Assembly (NCBI RefSeq): GCF_900142885.1
Contig: NZ_FRCL01000002.1
Coordinates: 186,001 to 250,000 of the forward strand
Direction of reading: 5' to 3'
DNA from: Flavobacterium xinjiangense
GTDB taxonomy: Bacteria > Bacteroidota > Bacteroidia > Flavobacteriales > Flavobacteriaceae
Length of the DNA: 64,000 nucleotides
The notes under the pieces are model-generated. The model did not search any database and had not been told where the DNA came from. It worked only from the letters and a program-made list of their open reading frames with translations. Positions 43,293 to 51,876 of this stretch are shown here, in pieces (the first letter of the stretch is position 1; the number at the start of each line of letters is the position of its first letter). The position numbers and the translations under genes were made by a program.

Positions 43293-43853
43293 CTATTTAA
43301 GTTTATCTAGGTAGTTTTTAACATCGTCTGTGTAATTATTTGAGGTGTATTTTGCCCTATCTTCATTACTGTCGTAATTCAATACGTTTACATTTCCCTT
43401 AATGGTTCTGTGTGTTCCACCTGTGAGTTTTTGAATAACTTTAAATGTATTTTCTTTTGTAAGTTTTTTAATTTTATCTAATTCAAAAAAGCCAAGTTCT
43501 TGAAGTAATGCGATTTTGTACGGTAGTGGTTTTTCCACTTCTTCTGAATCGGATTTTGTATTTTGGTCTTCGGTATTTGAATTTTCTAATAGTAAATTAA
43601 CTTTTCTTTCAGTATCCAATATAACTTTTCGCTCTTTTAGTTCCTTTAAAAATTGCCTTAATTTAATATGTCTTTTGATTGTAATGCCTTCTTTAGGACT
43701 ATCTTCTTTAATTCTATTTTCACTTATTAATAATGCCGTATCTTCAATTTTACAGTTAATAAAATCTAACTCTGTATTGTTTTTATTGTCGCTCAAATAA
43801 AAATTTAAGTGTACTTGATAAAGCGCGCTTGTTATTGACACCAATTCTTTCAT
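43293..43853 (-). CDS. Element protein, conserved C-terminal region of unknown function
   Basis: A 186-residue soluble protein. The C-terminus (KIALLQELGFFELDKIKKLT, TGGTHRTIKGNVNVLNYDSN, RAKYTSNNYTDDVKNYLDKL) resembles a motif I have seen in proteins of Bacteroidota mobile elements, function unknown. A low-complexity acidic linker (NTEDQNTKSDSEEVEK) separates it from the N-terminal part. There is no membrane segment. Confidence 0.65.
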   Translation of the reverse strand: MKELVSITSALYQVHLNFYLSDNKNNTELDFINCKIEDTALLISENRIKEDSPKEGITIKRHIKLRQFLKELKERKVILDTERKVNLLLENSNTEDQNTKSDSEEVEKPLPYKIALLQELGFFELDKIKKLTKENTFKVIQKLTGGTHRTIKGNVNVLNYDSNEDRAKYTSNNYTDDVKNYLDKLK

Positions 43854-43888
43854 TTTTAATAAATTTTATTTTACTAGTAATTTTGCTT

Positions 43889-44335
43889 TTAATATGGGTT
43901 GCTTTCACTATCTCTACCTGCGTCTGAAGATTGATAGTTTTCAATAAATTCATCTGTAATATTGTCTTTTGTTAGCATTTCATATTTGTAACTAAAAATT
44001 ATACTTGCAACTTTACGGTTACGCATATTGTATTTTTGTGAAATTGTATTTATAATATCTTTATACGGTATTGAGTCGTTTTCAGTATTTAATAAATAAT
44101 CTCTCATTACAAGAATTATTGAATCTTTAGAGGTGTTTTTTAGAATTGACAAAAGTGTGATTTTCTCGTCTTCACTTTCTAATTCTAAATCGGCTAAAAA
44201 ATACTGATCTATTTGTTGCTCTTTTTTAGATAATTCTTTTTTTGGCCCAGTATCTCCAGAACTATAATAAAATAAGCCTAGTGTAAGCAATAAAACACCT
44301 CCTAAAATTAACCCATTTTTCACGGTATCTTTCAT
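43889..44335 (-). CDS. Single-pass membrane element protein
   Basis: A 148-residue protein with one N-terminal helix (GLILGGVLLLTLGLFYYSSG) and a charged exterior or cytosolic part. Function is unknown. It lies two bases after the stop of the 69-residue membrane protein gene, forming a membrane-protein pair. Confidence 0.65.
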   Translation of the reverse strand: MKDTVKNGLILGGVLLLTLGLFYYSSGDTGPKKELSKKEQQIDQYFLADLELESEDEKITLLSILKNTSKDSIILVMRDYLLNTENDSIPYKDIINTISQKYNMRNRKVASIIFSYKYEMLTKDNITDEFIENYQSSDAGRDSESNPY

Positions 44336-44336
44336 G

Positions 44337-44546
44337 TTATCTTTTTGATTTAAAATTTTCTATTTTTATTTTTTCTTCGCTAATCAATCGATAGACATCG
44401 CCGGTTCTTGTGTCAATTATATTACGTGTAAATTCAGTTTCACTTGAGATATATCTACCGTTTTGTGAGTAGTCATATAAACAGAAAAGAAAACCAATCA
44501 TAAATAATCCTAATAAGCCAATCTTGATTTTTTCGTACTTTGTCAT
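44337..44546 (-). CDS. Small single-pass membrane element protein
   Basis: A 69-residue protein with one transmembrane helix (IGLLGLFMIGFLFCLYDYS) after a Lys-rich start. It is coupled to the following 148-residue membrane protein gene. No known family is recognised. Confidence 0.6.
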   Translation of the reverse strand: MTKYEKIKIGLLGLFMIGFLFCLYDYSQNGRYISSETEFTRNIIDTRTGDVYRLISEEKIKIENFKSKR

Positions 44547-44647
44547 AGATTTTAATTTAAGGTTTTTTATTAATCAATATCAATATTTGGGTCTAATACT
44601 CTGGCTAAAGTATTTACAACTAAATAATATTATGATGAATAATTAAA

Positions 44648-44839
44648 TTAATTTTTACAAATTGATTTTGGATCTAAAAGTTCACTAAATCTATTTTGTA
44701 CCTCTTCATCATGCTTTGTTTCTTTATTCAATATGAGTAAAATGATTTCGTTTCTAAGTGCTTTTAATTGCTTTAATCTGTACTCATGATCCTTTTCCTT
44801 TTGAATTTCTTGTAATTGATTTTTTAATTTTTCAGTCAT
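44648..44839 (-). CDS. Small coiled-coil element protein
   Basis: A 63-residue charged helical protein (MTEKLKNQLQEIQKEKDHEY start). It sits between the integrase gene and the membrane-protein pair, 50 bases before the integrase stop. Coding status is plausible from its clean frame and position, but no family is recognised. Confidence 0.5.
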   Translation of the reverse strand: MTEKLKNQLQEIQKEKDHEYRLKQLKALRNEIILLILNKETKHDEEVQNRFSELLDPKSICKN

Positions 44840-44888
44840 TTTTGTGGTTTATGTATGGTTATAAATATTTTTTTGGTACTAAAAGTTG

Positions 44889-46274
44889 TTAATCATTCGT
44901 TCCGTTTTTTATTAACTTCATTTCTGGTTTTTTGTCTTTGTTTATGTCTTCGTAGAATTTCATAAATAAGTCGGCGTTTGCGTCTTTATCCTCTCGTTTA
45001 TTGATATACGTCAAAAATAAACTTTCTTTTGAGTGTCCAGTTATTCCAATTAATACGGCTGTCGGGATCTTTTTATAATAATTTGATGCAAAAGAACGCC
45101 TAAAACAATGTGAGGCAATCAATTCATATTTTGGATAGTTTCCTAATTCTTTTCGGTTGGTTTCGGTATTCAGTTTCGTTCCTTTGACAACCTCAATAAT
45201 TCCCGCCATTTTACAAACTACTTTTGAATATTCGTTTAGTTTTTGGTGTGGTATTTCTTTAGGTAAATTGTTTTCTATTATTTCGATAACGTGGGGTGCA
45301 ATTATGCCGATGGTTACGCTTTTATTTGTTTTCTGTTGAATTATATCTAAGTACATATTTCCGCCCTTATATCGAATATTCTCGTTTGTGATCTTTAGTA
45401 AATCTCCGCCTCGTTGTCCAATTTCACAACTGATTAAAATCCAGTTGCGAGCGTTGTCTAATGTTTCGGGTGTTAAAGAAAGGTTCTTTGTAAGTTCAGG
45501 ATTTGTCTTTTTAAATTCTTTGAGTTGTTCAAGATCTGAATAATCGGTGTTTTTGATTTGCTCCAGTTCCTCAAATGATAAAGTTTGAATATAGCGGTCT
45601 TTGTCGCTCTCTCTAAAATGCTGGATTACTTTTGAATAAGGATTTATTTTTATTTCGTGTTTTTCAGCATCAATACAAACCGTTTTCAATATCTCTAATT
45701 GTTTCCCCGCATAGTTGTTACTGTATTCTTTGGAGTTGATTAACCAGTTAGTGAATTTGTCTGCAAAGGGTTTACTTATTTCTATAAACCGAATTTGCTT
45801 TTTAGTAACGGTTTGATATTCCTTTATAATGTTTTTGAATAGAGTATAGTTTTTAATGGTACTCTTACTCAAACCAATTTTAAAACCCCCGTTCGTTCTA
45901 ATTTTGCGGGTGTTTGCATTGTCAATAATGGATTGCGTATGATTGATTAATAAACCTGTATCAGTTGTAACAACTCTATCAAAACAATCTACTATTTTAG
46001 AGTCGAGCCAAAAGGTATCAATTAAAATACTGTTGCCTAAATCGGTGTTGAGGTTGTTGTAAAGGAATGATTCTAATTTTTTGAGATTGTTAAAAATTAG
46101 TTTGTTTTCGGTGTTGTTCTGTTTGGGGCGGTCGGTGTCTTTGCTCCAGTCTTTCGGGTTAATTGTAAACCCTGTATTTAACTCAATTACGTTTCCACGT
46201 TCTAATGACAAATAAACCTTGATTGAAACGTTTTTATTTGCCTTACTTCTTAATCTAAAATTTACTGTTGCCAT
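44889..46274 (-). CDS. Tyrosine-type site-specific integrase
   Basis: A 461-residue integrase of the Bacteroidota type. The N-terminal arm-binding and SAM-like core-binding domains (about 1-230) precede a catalytic domain with Arg288 (SCEIGQRGGDL), His389 and Arg392 (SHCFRRSF), His414 (GITGHSKES) and the nucleophile Tyr423 (LTYINKRED). The ATG at 46274 (MATVNFRLRSK) is preferred over an upstream TTG. It lies beside attR, as expected for the enzyme that inserted the element into tRNA-Leu. Confidence 0.92.
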   Translation of the reverse strand: MATVNFRLRSKANKNVSIKVYLSLERGNVIELNTGFTINPKDWSKDTDRPKQNNTENKLIFNNLKKLESFLYNNLNTDLGNSILIDTFWLDSKIVDCFDRVVTTDTGLLINHTQSIIDNANTRKIRTNGGFKIGLSKSTIKNYTLFKNIIKEYQTVTKKQIRFIEISKPFADKFTNWLINSKEYSNNYAGKQLEILKTVCIDAEKHEIKINPYSKVIQHFRESDKDRYIQTLSFEELEQIKNTDYSDLEQLKEFKKTNPELTKNLSLTPETLDNARNWILISCEIGQRGGDLLKITNENIRYKGGNMYLDIIQQKTNKSVTIGIIAPHVIEIIENNLPKEIPHQKLNEYSKVVCKMAGIIEVVKGTKLNTETNRKELGNYPKYELIASHCFRRSFASNYYKKIPTAVLIGITGHSKESLFLTYINKREDKDANADLFMKFYEDINKDKKPEMKLIKNGTND

Positions 46275-46328
46275 TTTTTGAACTTTTGAACAATTCAAAG
46301 ATAATGATTTTTGTAATACATTTCACAA

Positions 46329-46400
46329 ACTTGCCAAACCGTTGCCAAACCGTTTTAACATTTCATTCAATTTCATTCGTTTTCATTCGATTGTTTGGCA
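46329..46400. repeat. Integrase-site cluster: TTGCCAAACCG tandem, TTTCATTC iterons, inverted TTTGGCA
   Basis: Upstream of the integrase start there are two TTGCCAAACCG units (46331-46352). Three TTTCATTC units follow at an exact 10-base period (46361, 46371, 46381), then TTGTTTGGCA in inverted orientation (46391-46400). The order suggests integrase or excisionase arm sites, or iterons. Confidence 0.7.
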
Positions 46401-46497
46401 GTCTTTGAAAACTCCATTAAGTATTGAATTTGTTGGACTTTATTGTTATTTGTGTAATGTTTTTGGGTGGTTGTGAAAACTGCCAAATTGTGTGTTT

Positions 46498-46529
46498 AGG
46501 CGTGTAGGTTCGAGTCCTATTATCCGCAC
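46498..46529 (+). other. attR: right 32-bp copy of tRNA-Leu 3' end
   Basis: Exact repeat of 39688-39719. Only the last 31 bases of the tRNA remain here, so it is not a functional tRNA. The element between the copies is 6810 bases by position difference. Confidence 0.92.
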
Positions 46530-46566
46530 AAAAAAAGCTTCTCATTCGAGAAGCTTTTTTTTTTTT
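46530..46566. terminator. Bidirectional terminator, original tRNA-Leu terminator
   Basis: AAAAAAGCTTCTC and GAGAAGCTTTTTT pair around loop ATTC and have long A and T tracts on both sides. It lies directly after attR, where it would have ended the tRNA transcript before integration. It also ends the minus-strand gene at 46565. Confidence 0.85.
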
Positions 46567-47254
46567 ATAACGTAGAAATGAATTTTACCATTTCAATTAT
46601 ACTCTTTTCATCCTTTAAAGAGAATTTGTTATCCTTGAGATAAACTGCAATTTCTTCTTTTTTCATAGGAAAAAGATTTTGAAGTTCTTTCTTGTTTTTT
46701 GGCACTGCTGTAGCCATATCATTTTTTAAACTCAAATAGTATTCGTCGTCGATTTTGACAAATTTTTGAGGTACAGCTTCCTGATATGTCGTTCTCGCTT
46801 CTAATGCTTTTTGGAGTATAATTTTATCTCTTCTATATAAAATAACATTGTTTTTATTGTGTAATTCTGATAAGTAGCCATAAACTTCCCCCTCCTTATT
46901 CTTGTAGTTTATAAGTTTAATTTTATTTGGATTCGAGATTATAGTAATCGTGTTATAGGGATTTTGTTTAGTCAGTAAAAACCCTTTCATATCTTCATCT
47001 TGAACCTCTATTGCATCTGTCATAGCATTGTAGCGCACCAGTAGTTTTTTAGTGACCCCGGAAACTTCAGCTAATTTATAGTCTTGGTTCAGGTATTGTG
47101 AACCTTCAATTTTAACTAAATCGCGATTGTCGAAATTTGGATTTCTAAATAGGACTCCACTAGAATAAGGGTCAATCTTTTCAAGTATAGCCTGAGCATT
47201 AGCATTAGAAACGATAGAAAGTAGTAATAAGCCTTTGAATAGTAATTTTTTCAT
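46565..47254 (-). CDS. Exported protein of unknown function
   Basis: A 229-residue protein with a signal peptide (MKKLLFKGLLLLSIVSNANAQ). The mature part contains strand-rich repeats (KLLVRYNAMTDAIEVQDED, NVILYRRDKIILQK) and an end resembling FKLKDEKSIIEMVKFIS. The family is not recognised. It lies two bases after the DUF885 gene stop on the same strand, so it is in the same transcript. The stop codon overlaps the terminator T tract. Confidence 0.7.
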   Translation of the reverse strand: MKKLLFKGLLLLSIVSNANAQAILEKIDPYSSGVLFRNPNFDNRDLVKIEGSQYLNQDYKLAEVSGVTKKLLVRYNAMTDAIEVQDEDMKGFLLTKQNPYNTITIISNPNKIKLINYKNKEGEVYGYLSELHNKNNVILYRRDKIILQKALEARTTYQEAVPQKFVKIDDEYYLSLKNDMATAVPKNKKELQNLFPMKKEEIAVYLKDNKFSLKDEKSIIEMVKFISTL

Positions 47255-47256
47255 TT

Positions 47257-49023
47257 TTATTTAGATTTAGTTATCCAGTCATTAATTTTATTTTCTAGCA
47301 GGGCCAATGGCATTACTCCGGATTCTAATACTTTTTCGTGGAATTTTTTAATATCGAATTTGGATCCCATTTTGTCCTGTGCTTTTTTACGCAATTCCAT
47401 GATTTTCAATTGTCCAATTTTATATGATAAAGCTTGTCCAGGAATTGCCATATAACGCTCGATTTCCGGAATAATGCTGGCTTCACTTTCAGCTTCATTT
47501 TCCAGAGAATATTTAATCGCTTGTTCTCTAGTCCAGCCTTTTGAGTGTAATCCCGTGTCAACTACTAATCGTACAGCTCTATGCATTTCGTTACCCAACA
47601 TACCAAAATATTGATAAGGATCTTTGTATAGGCCTAGTTCTTTACCTAAACTTTCCGTGTACAAAGCCCAGCCTTCGCCATAAGCTCCAAACCAATTGAA
47701 TTTCCTGAAATCTGGAAGACTATTGTTTTCTTGCTGTAAGGATATCTGAAAGTGATGTCCAGGAATGGCTTCATGCAAAAACAAATCTTCATCTCCGTAA
47801 ACATTATAGTTAGCTACATCTGGTATTGGTACATAAAAAATACCTGGACGCGAACCATCAGCAGTACCTTGCATGTATTCTGCGCTAGCTGTTTTTTCTC
47901 TAAAAGCTTCCGTTCTTCTGATTTCAAATTTTGTTTTGGGTTGCAACGAGAATAATTTATCCACATTTGGTTTTATACGGGCATAAATACGTTGGAAATT
48001 GGCAGTAACTTCCTCGGGTTTTTTGAATGGTTTTAATTCCTTTTTGTTTCGAACTTCCTCAAAAAACTCCAATAAAGTACCTTTGAATCCAACCTGAGTT
48101 TTCACTTTTTCCATTTCGGCATTTATTCGCGCTACTTCTTTTAATCCCAATTCATGAATTTGCTCTGGAGTCATTTCGGTAGTGGTCCATTGTTTTACAT
48201 AGTTGGCATATAATTCTTTCCCAAAAGGGAAACTTCCTATTCCGCTTGTATTTCTGGATGAAGGAAGGTATTCGTTTTTTAAGAATTCAGCCATTTTCTT
48301 GTGCTGTGGAATTAATTTGTCAGTGATTATCGCGGTATATTTTGTCGTTAACTCTTTTTTTACGGCATCAGAGAAAGTGTCGGGCATTAATTTTATAGCC
48401 GAATAAAACAAATTATCCTCGATTTTTGGGGTTGCCATTTCTGCAAATTGGGGAATTAACTTGACGGTTAACGCTTTTGGTATAACAATGCCTTGTTTGA
48501 TTCCTTTTTTCATATAAACCATAGCTGAATCAATCCAAACAGAATACTTATCCATTCTTTTCAAGAAATTAGTATAGTCTTTCTCTGTTTTAAACGGTTG
48601 TGCATTTGTTCCGCCGGCAAATTGTCCCATGGTCAAATGCGTGCCCCAAAATTGATGGATTGGCATTAAATTAGTAGGTTGTTTTAGTAAATTTTTGCCT
48701 ATTTCAACTTCCCATTTAATGATTTCGTAGCTATTTTTTTCTTCTTCAGAAAGTTTAGTTTCATCAACAACTTGCAAAGCTTTTTCATATTTGTCAAAAA
48801 ATGCAGCTTGCGATTTTCTATAACTATCCGTCATTTCAAATTGCAACTGATCGTTGTATTCGTTTTGTCCATTTTGTGTTGCAGTCAAAGGATCTAGTGC
48901 ATTTTTATCGTCAAAATAATTTTTTGTCAGGGCACTAAAATCTTCGTTTTTGTCTTTGGATTTACAGTTTACCAATACTAATGAAATAATTGATGTAATA
49001 AAAACAATGGCTATTTTTCTCAT
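47257..49023 (-). CDS. DUF885 family metallopeptidase-like lipoprotein
   Basis: A 588-residue exported protein; the lipobox VLVNC gives a lipoprotein with Cys20. The zinc motif appears as LHEAIPGHHFQISLQ (about 417-430) and the second element as GAYGEGWALYTESLG. DUF885 proteins are M32-like or uncharacterised peptidases. It heads a two-gene minus-strand transcript. Confidence 0.88.
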   Translation of the reverse strand: MRKIAIVFITSIISLVLVNCKSKDKNEDFSALTKNYFDDKNALDPLTATQNGQNEYNDQLQFEMTDSYRKSQAAFFDKYEKALQVVDETKLSEEEKNSYEIIKWEVEIGKNLLKQPTNLMPIHQFWGTHLTMGQFAGGTNAQPFKTEKDYTNFLKRMDKYSVWIDSAMVYMKKGIKQGIVIPKALTVKLIPQFAEMATPKIEDNLFYSAIKLMPDTFSDAVKKELTTKYTAIITDKLIPQHKKMAEFLKNEYLPSSRNTSGIGSFPFGKELYANYVKQWTTTEMTPEQIHELGLKEVARINAEMEKVKTQVGFKGTLLEFFEEVRNKKELKPFKKPEEVTANFQRIYARIKPNVDKLFSLQPKTKFEIRRTEAFREKTASAEYMQGTADGSRPGIFYVPIPDVANYNVYGDEDLFLHEAIPGHHFQISLQQENNSLPDFRKFNWFGAYGEGWALYTESLGKELGLYKDPYQYFGMLGNEMHRAVRLVVDTGLHSKGWTREQAIKYSLENEAESEASIIPEIERYMAIPGQALSYKIGQLKIMELRKKAQDKMGSKFDIKKFHEKVLESGVMPLALLENKINDWITKSK

Positions 49024-49134
49024 GATGGTTGATTGTTAAATAATTGTAGCTAATTTACCAAAAAAAATGAATTATTGGCAAAATATATTCCTGTCTCTAA
49101 ATATGGGCTTTTTCTGTTTCCAATTCTTGTTTAC

Positions 49135-49174
49135 CAAAAAAAATCCCATTCGGTTTAAAGCGAATGGGATTTTG
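49135..49174 (-). terminator. Terminator of the NTF2-like gene
   Basis: AAAATCCCATTCG pairs perfectly with CGAATGGGATTTT around an eight-base loop, and a T run follows on the minus strand, 55 bases past the stop. Confidence 0.85.
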
Positions 49175-49228
49175 ATGTTCTGTTTTTCTAAATCCTATTA
49201 AAAACAGAATTGAAATAAAAAGGTGATT

Positions 49229-49591
49229 TTATCCGTGATATACTCGGGATGCAATTATTTTATCTTCTTTAATGTCGAGCACTTCTGCAATAAGCATTTC
49301 ATCTTCTCCATCAACAGTTCTAAGATATTCCATAAAAACGCGATCACCGTTTGCGGTAAGCGATTTTACTTTATAGTTTAAACTAGGCAAACGTTCAAAA
49401 GCATCTTTCCACCAGTCACGCAATGCTTGTTTTCCTGAGACAAAGCCATTGGTTTCAGGTTTGTGGATTTTTAGTTTTGGACTAAAATGCACGGCATCAT
49501 CATCATACAATGACAATAGTTTTTCTAATTCTTTGTTGTTAAAGGTTTCAAACCATTTAAAAGCAATAGACTGTAATTTTTCTGGTGTCAT
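49229..49591 (-). CDS. NTF2/SnoaL-like fold protein
   Basis: A 120-residue protein with the SnoaL-like alpha+beta cone: WFETFNNKELEKLLSLYDDD, then VSGKQALRDWWKDAF and a series of strands (FMEYLRTVDGEDEMLIAEVL). Family members are lyases, isomerases or ligand binders; nothing here tells which. It is flanked by separate terminators, so it is monocistronic. Confidence 0.85.
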   Translation of the reverse strand: MTPEKLQSIAFKWFETFNNKELEKLLSLYDDDAVHFSPKLKIHKPETNGFVSGKQALRDWWKDAFERLPSLNYKVKSLTANGDRVFMEYLRTVDGEDEMLIAEVLDIKEDKIIASRVYHG

Positions 49592-49617
49592 GGTAGTTGG
49601 TTTCTATTTCTAATTAA

Positions 49618-49655
49618 AAAATCCCATTTCGCTAGAGCGAAAGGGATTTTAATTT
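49618..49655 (-). terminator. Terminator of the pseudouridine synthase gene
   Basis: AAAATCCC and TTTCGC pair with GCGAAA and GGGATTTT, with one unpaired A, around loop TAGA. A T-rich tract lies beyond on the minus strand, about 20 bases past the stop. Confidence 0.8.
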
Positions 49656-49673
49656 TATAATTTCAAAGAAATA

Positions 49674-50582
49674 TTAAACGTTCTTTAAATTGATTATTTC
49701 TTGGTCTGTAAGCAATCTCCAGTTTCCTCTTGGTAAATTCTTTTTGGTTAAACCAGCAAAAGAAACTCTGTCAATTCTTAGTACATCATAACTAAAATGT
49801 TCAAAAATATTACGAACCACTTTTACGTTAGACGATCTTAATTGCAAGCCAATTTCACTTTTCGCTTCACCATCAATGTAACTTACATCTTCAACAAAAA
49901 CGCGGTGTCCATCAAGAGTCAAACCTTTGTTTATCTTTTCTAAATCTTCATATTTCAAGTTTTTATCTAAGGAAACTTGGTATATTTTAGATGACTTTTG
50001 ACTTGGTAAAGTAAATTTACGAATCATATCCGTATCGTTCGTGAACAATAACAAACCAGTTGTATTCTTGTCCATTCTACCTACAGCCCCAATTTTTGCA
50101 GTAGTAGAACCTTTTACTAGTTCTAATACATTACGATATTCCTGACCTTCGTCCATGGCTGTCGTAAAGTTTTTTGGTTTGTTTAGTAAGATGTATACTT
50201 TTTTCTCCGGTGTCAAAGTCGAACCGTCAAAGTTTACAACATCTCCCGGTTTTACCATATATCCCATTTCAGTAACAGGAATTCCGTTTACTTTTACCGT
50301 TCCGGATTGAATGTAAATATCGGCATCACGACGCGAGCACGCACCAGAGTTAGCAATATATTTATTCAAACGAATTTCGTCTTTTACTTTTGGTCTTTTT
50401 GGTGCCTGATTTGGTTTTTTCTCTACTTTATCAGTAGCAACTTCGGCAACTTTAGTATTTACTTTAACTTTTTTTGGCCCTTGAGCGCGCTTCTGCATGG
50501 CAGGTTTTGGCTTATTCGAACTGGGTCTTGAGCTATTTGCTCTAGCACCACTTTTCTTATTATTGCCCTCCTTGTTATTCAT
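49674..50582 (-). CDS. RsuA/RluB family rRNA pseudouridine synthase
   Basis: A 302-residue enzyme. The first ~75 residues are a low-complexity basic tail rich in Lys, Asn, Pro and Ser (SSNKPKPAMQKRAQGPKKVK), common in Bacteroidota. An S4 RNA-binding domain follows (IRLNKYIANSGACSRRDAD), then the catalytic domain with the Asp in AVGRMDKNTTGLLLFTND. It makes pseudouridine in 23S or 16S rRNA. The ATG at 50582 is right because the promoter overlaps the longer possible frame. Confidence 0.93.
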   Translation of the reverse strand: MNNKEGNNKKSGARANSSRPSSNKPKPAMQKRAQGPKKVKVNTKVAEVATDKVEKKPNQAPKRPKVKDEIRLNKYIANSGACSRRDADIYIQSGTVKVNGIPVTEMGYMVKPGDVVNFDGSTLTPEKKVYILLNKPKNFTTAMDEGQEYRNVLELVKGSTTAKIGAVGRMDKNTTGLLLFTNDTDMIRKFTLPSQKSSKIYQVSLDKNLKYEDLEKINKGLTLDGHRVFVEDVSYIDGEAKSEIGLQLRSSNVKVVRNIFEHFSYDVLRIDRVSFAGLTKKNLPRGNWRLLTDQEIINLKNV

Positions 50583-50601
50583 AATATTCCAATAATTTGC
50601 G

Positions 50602-50629
50602 CAAAGATAGTATTTATATAATTGACAAA
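50602..50629 (-). promoter_or_regulatory. Promoter TTTG-N16-TATCTTTG of the pseudouridine synthase gene
   Basis: On the minus strand TTTG is followed after 16 bases by TATCTTTG, 20 bases before the ATG. The spacing is slightly short. Confidence 0.6.
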
Positions 50630-50693
50630 CGATTTTTGACAATTAGAAAACGCTAACTATCTAATTAATAAGCTGATTAAGCAGTGATGGTTT

Positions 50694-50775
50694 GGTTTTT
50701 TGTAGCTATTTCCCGCTTTCCACATTATCTTTTTCTTTTTAAAGGAAAAAAGAAAAAGGATGCCGTTTCAAACGA
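50694..50775 (-). repeat. Degenerate relative of the dispersed repeat
   Basis: On the minus strand a GCATCCTTTTTC block faces GAAAAAGAT and is followed by GTGGAAAGCGGGAAATAGC. This resembles the central palindrome of copies A and B but lacks good ends. Confidence 0.4.
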
Positions 50776-50882
50776 AGTTCACTGAACTCCAATCAAAATA
50801 AACATTAGGTGAAGTAATCGGGGCTAATCTGATGGAAGTATTGGGGGGATTATTTTAAACTTTTTTTATGGTAGAAGAAAAC

Positions 50883-51839
50883 CTAAACCATCAACAATAA
50901 TCTTTTTCCATGCCACAATACACTTGGATTGATAAGCACAATACAAAAAACTCCAGCTACAATAAGGAATTTCAAGACGTTATGCAGCAATAAAAATTGT
51001 GCTTTAGTGTTCGATTTCCATAAGTAAAGCAGGAAAAAAATCAGGATGATTAAACAAGCATAAAAGTAAATATCCATGTAACCCACATCGTAAATTTCGA
51101 TTAGAACATAAACTGGTAAAATAGTTAAAATGGTCAAAATCGTAATTACTTTTTTCGAAATGGCTTCGCCATATATAATTGGGATTGTTTGGTAACCATT
51201 CGCTAAATCGCCTTTTAGATTTTCTAAATCCTTAATCATTTCCCGAACCAGAAGTAATAGAAACAAAAAAGTGGCATGAGCAAAAATTACAGCAAGCTGA
51301 CTTTTATAAATCTCAATATCATTAAATGAAATTTTAGTATAATAATACAATAAGATTGCAAAAAAAGGTAAAACAGCCAATAATGCCGCTGTCAGATTTC
51401 CTATTATAGGATATTTTTTTATTTTATGAGAATAGAACCAAACGAAAAATATATAAAGAGAAAAGAATAAAAAAGCACGCCACGAAACAAACATTGACAT
51501 TAAGGCAACAATGAAATTGAGCGAAAAATAAACCGTAAGCTTCGTTTTTTGACTTACCAAACGGTCAAGCATGGATTTATTCGGGCGATTGATTAAATCT
51601 TTTTTGCTGTCGTAAAAATTATTAATGATGTAGCCGGAAGCAATCGTTAAGGATGAAGCGAAAACAATCAGGAATAAATTGAAGTCCAGCAGAATATCTA
51701 AAGCTCTTATCTCTGGCGCAAGAATAAATATAGCCGAAAGATACTGTGCCAAAATAATTATTGGAATGTTATAGCCCCGTACGACAGAGAACAAACTTAT
51801 AATTTTCATCAATAAAAGTTTGTGCTGCCTGCTTAACAT
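50883..51839 (-). CDS. UbiA family prenyltransferase (geranylgeranylglycerol-phosphate type)
   Basis: A 318-residue polytopic membrane protein with about eight helices. The first Asp-rich motif is NNFYDSKKDLINRPNKS and the second is DLENLKGDLANGYQTIP, the two prenyl-diphosphate metal sites. Bacteroidota copies in this genomic setting are annotated as geranylgeranylglycerol-phosphate geranylgeranyltransferase-like. Its position beside mevalonate genes supports use of an isoprenoid donor. An ATG ten codons in (51809, MKIISLFSVVRG) is the more likely start. Confidence 0.88.
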   Translation of the reverse strand: MLSRQHKLLLMKIISLFSVVRGYNIPIIILAQYLSAIFILAPEIRALDILLDFNLFLIVFASSLTIASGYIINNFYDSKKDLINRPNKSMLDRLVSQKTKLTVYFSLNFIVALMSMFVSWRAFLFFSLYIFFVWFYSHKIKKYPIIGNLTAALLAVLPFFAILLYYYTKISFNDIEIYKSQLAVIFAHATFLFLLLLVREMIKDLENLKGDLANGYQTIPIIYGEAISKKVITILTILTILPVYVLIEIYDVGYMDIYFYACLIILIFFLLYLWKSNTKAQFLLLHNVLKFLIVAGVFCIVLINPSVLWHGKRLLLMV

Positions 51840-51876
51840 TATAAATGTGCGAGTTTAAGGTTTAAGGTTTGAAGTT

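Noticed and set aside
39688..46529. Element as an insertion sequence or complete prophage
   Set aside because: No transposase, terminal inverted repeats, capsid, portal or tail genes are recognised; integrase plus tRNA duplication explains the ends.
46498..46529. Second tRNA gene
   Set aside because: Only the 3' part is present; there is no D-arm or anticodon arm.
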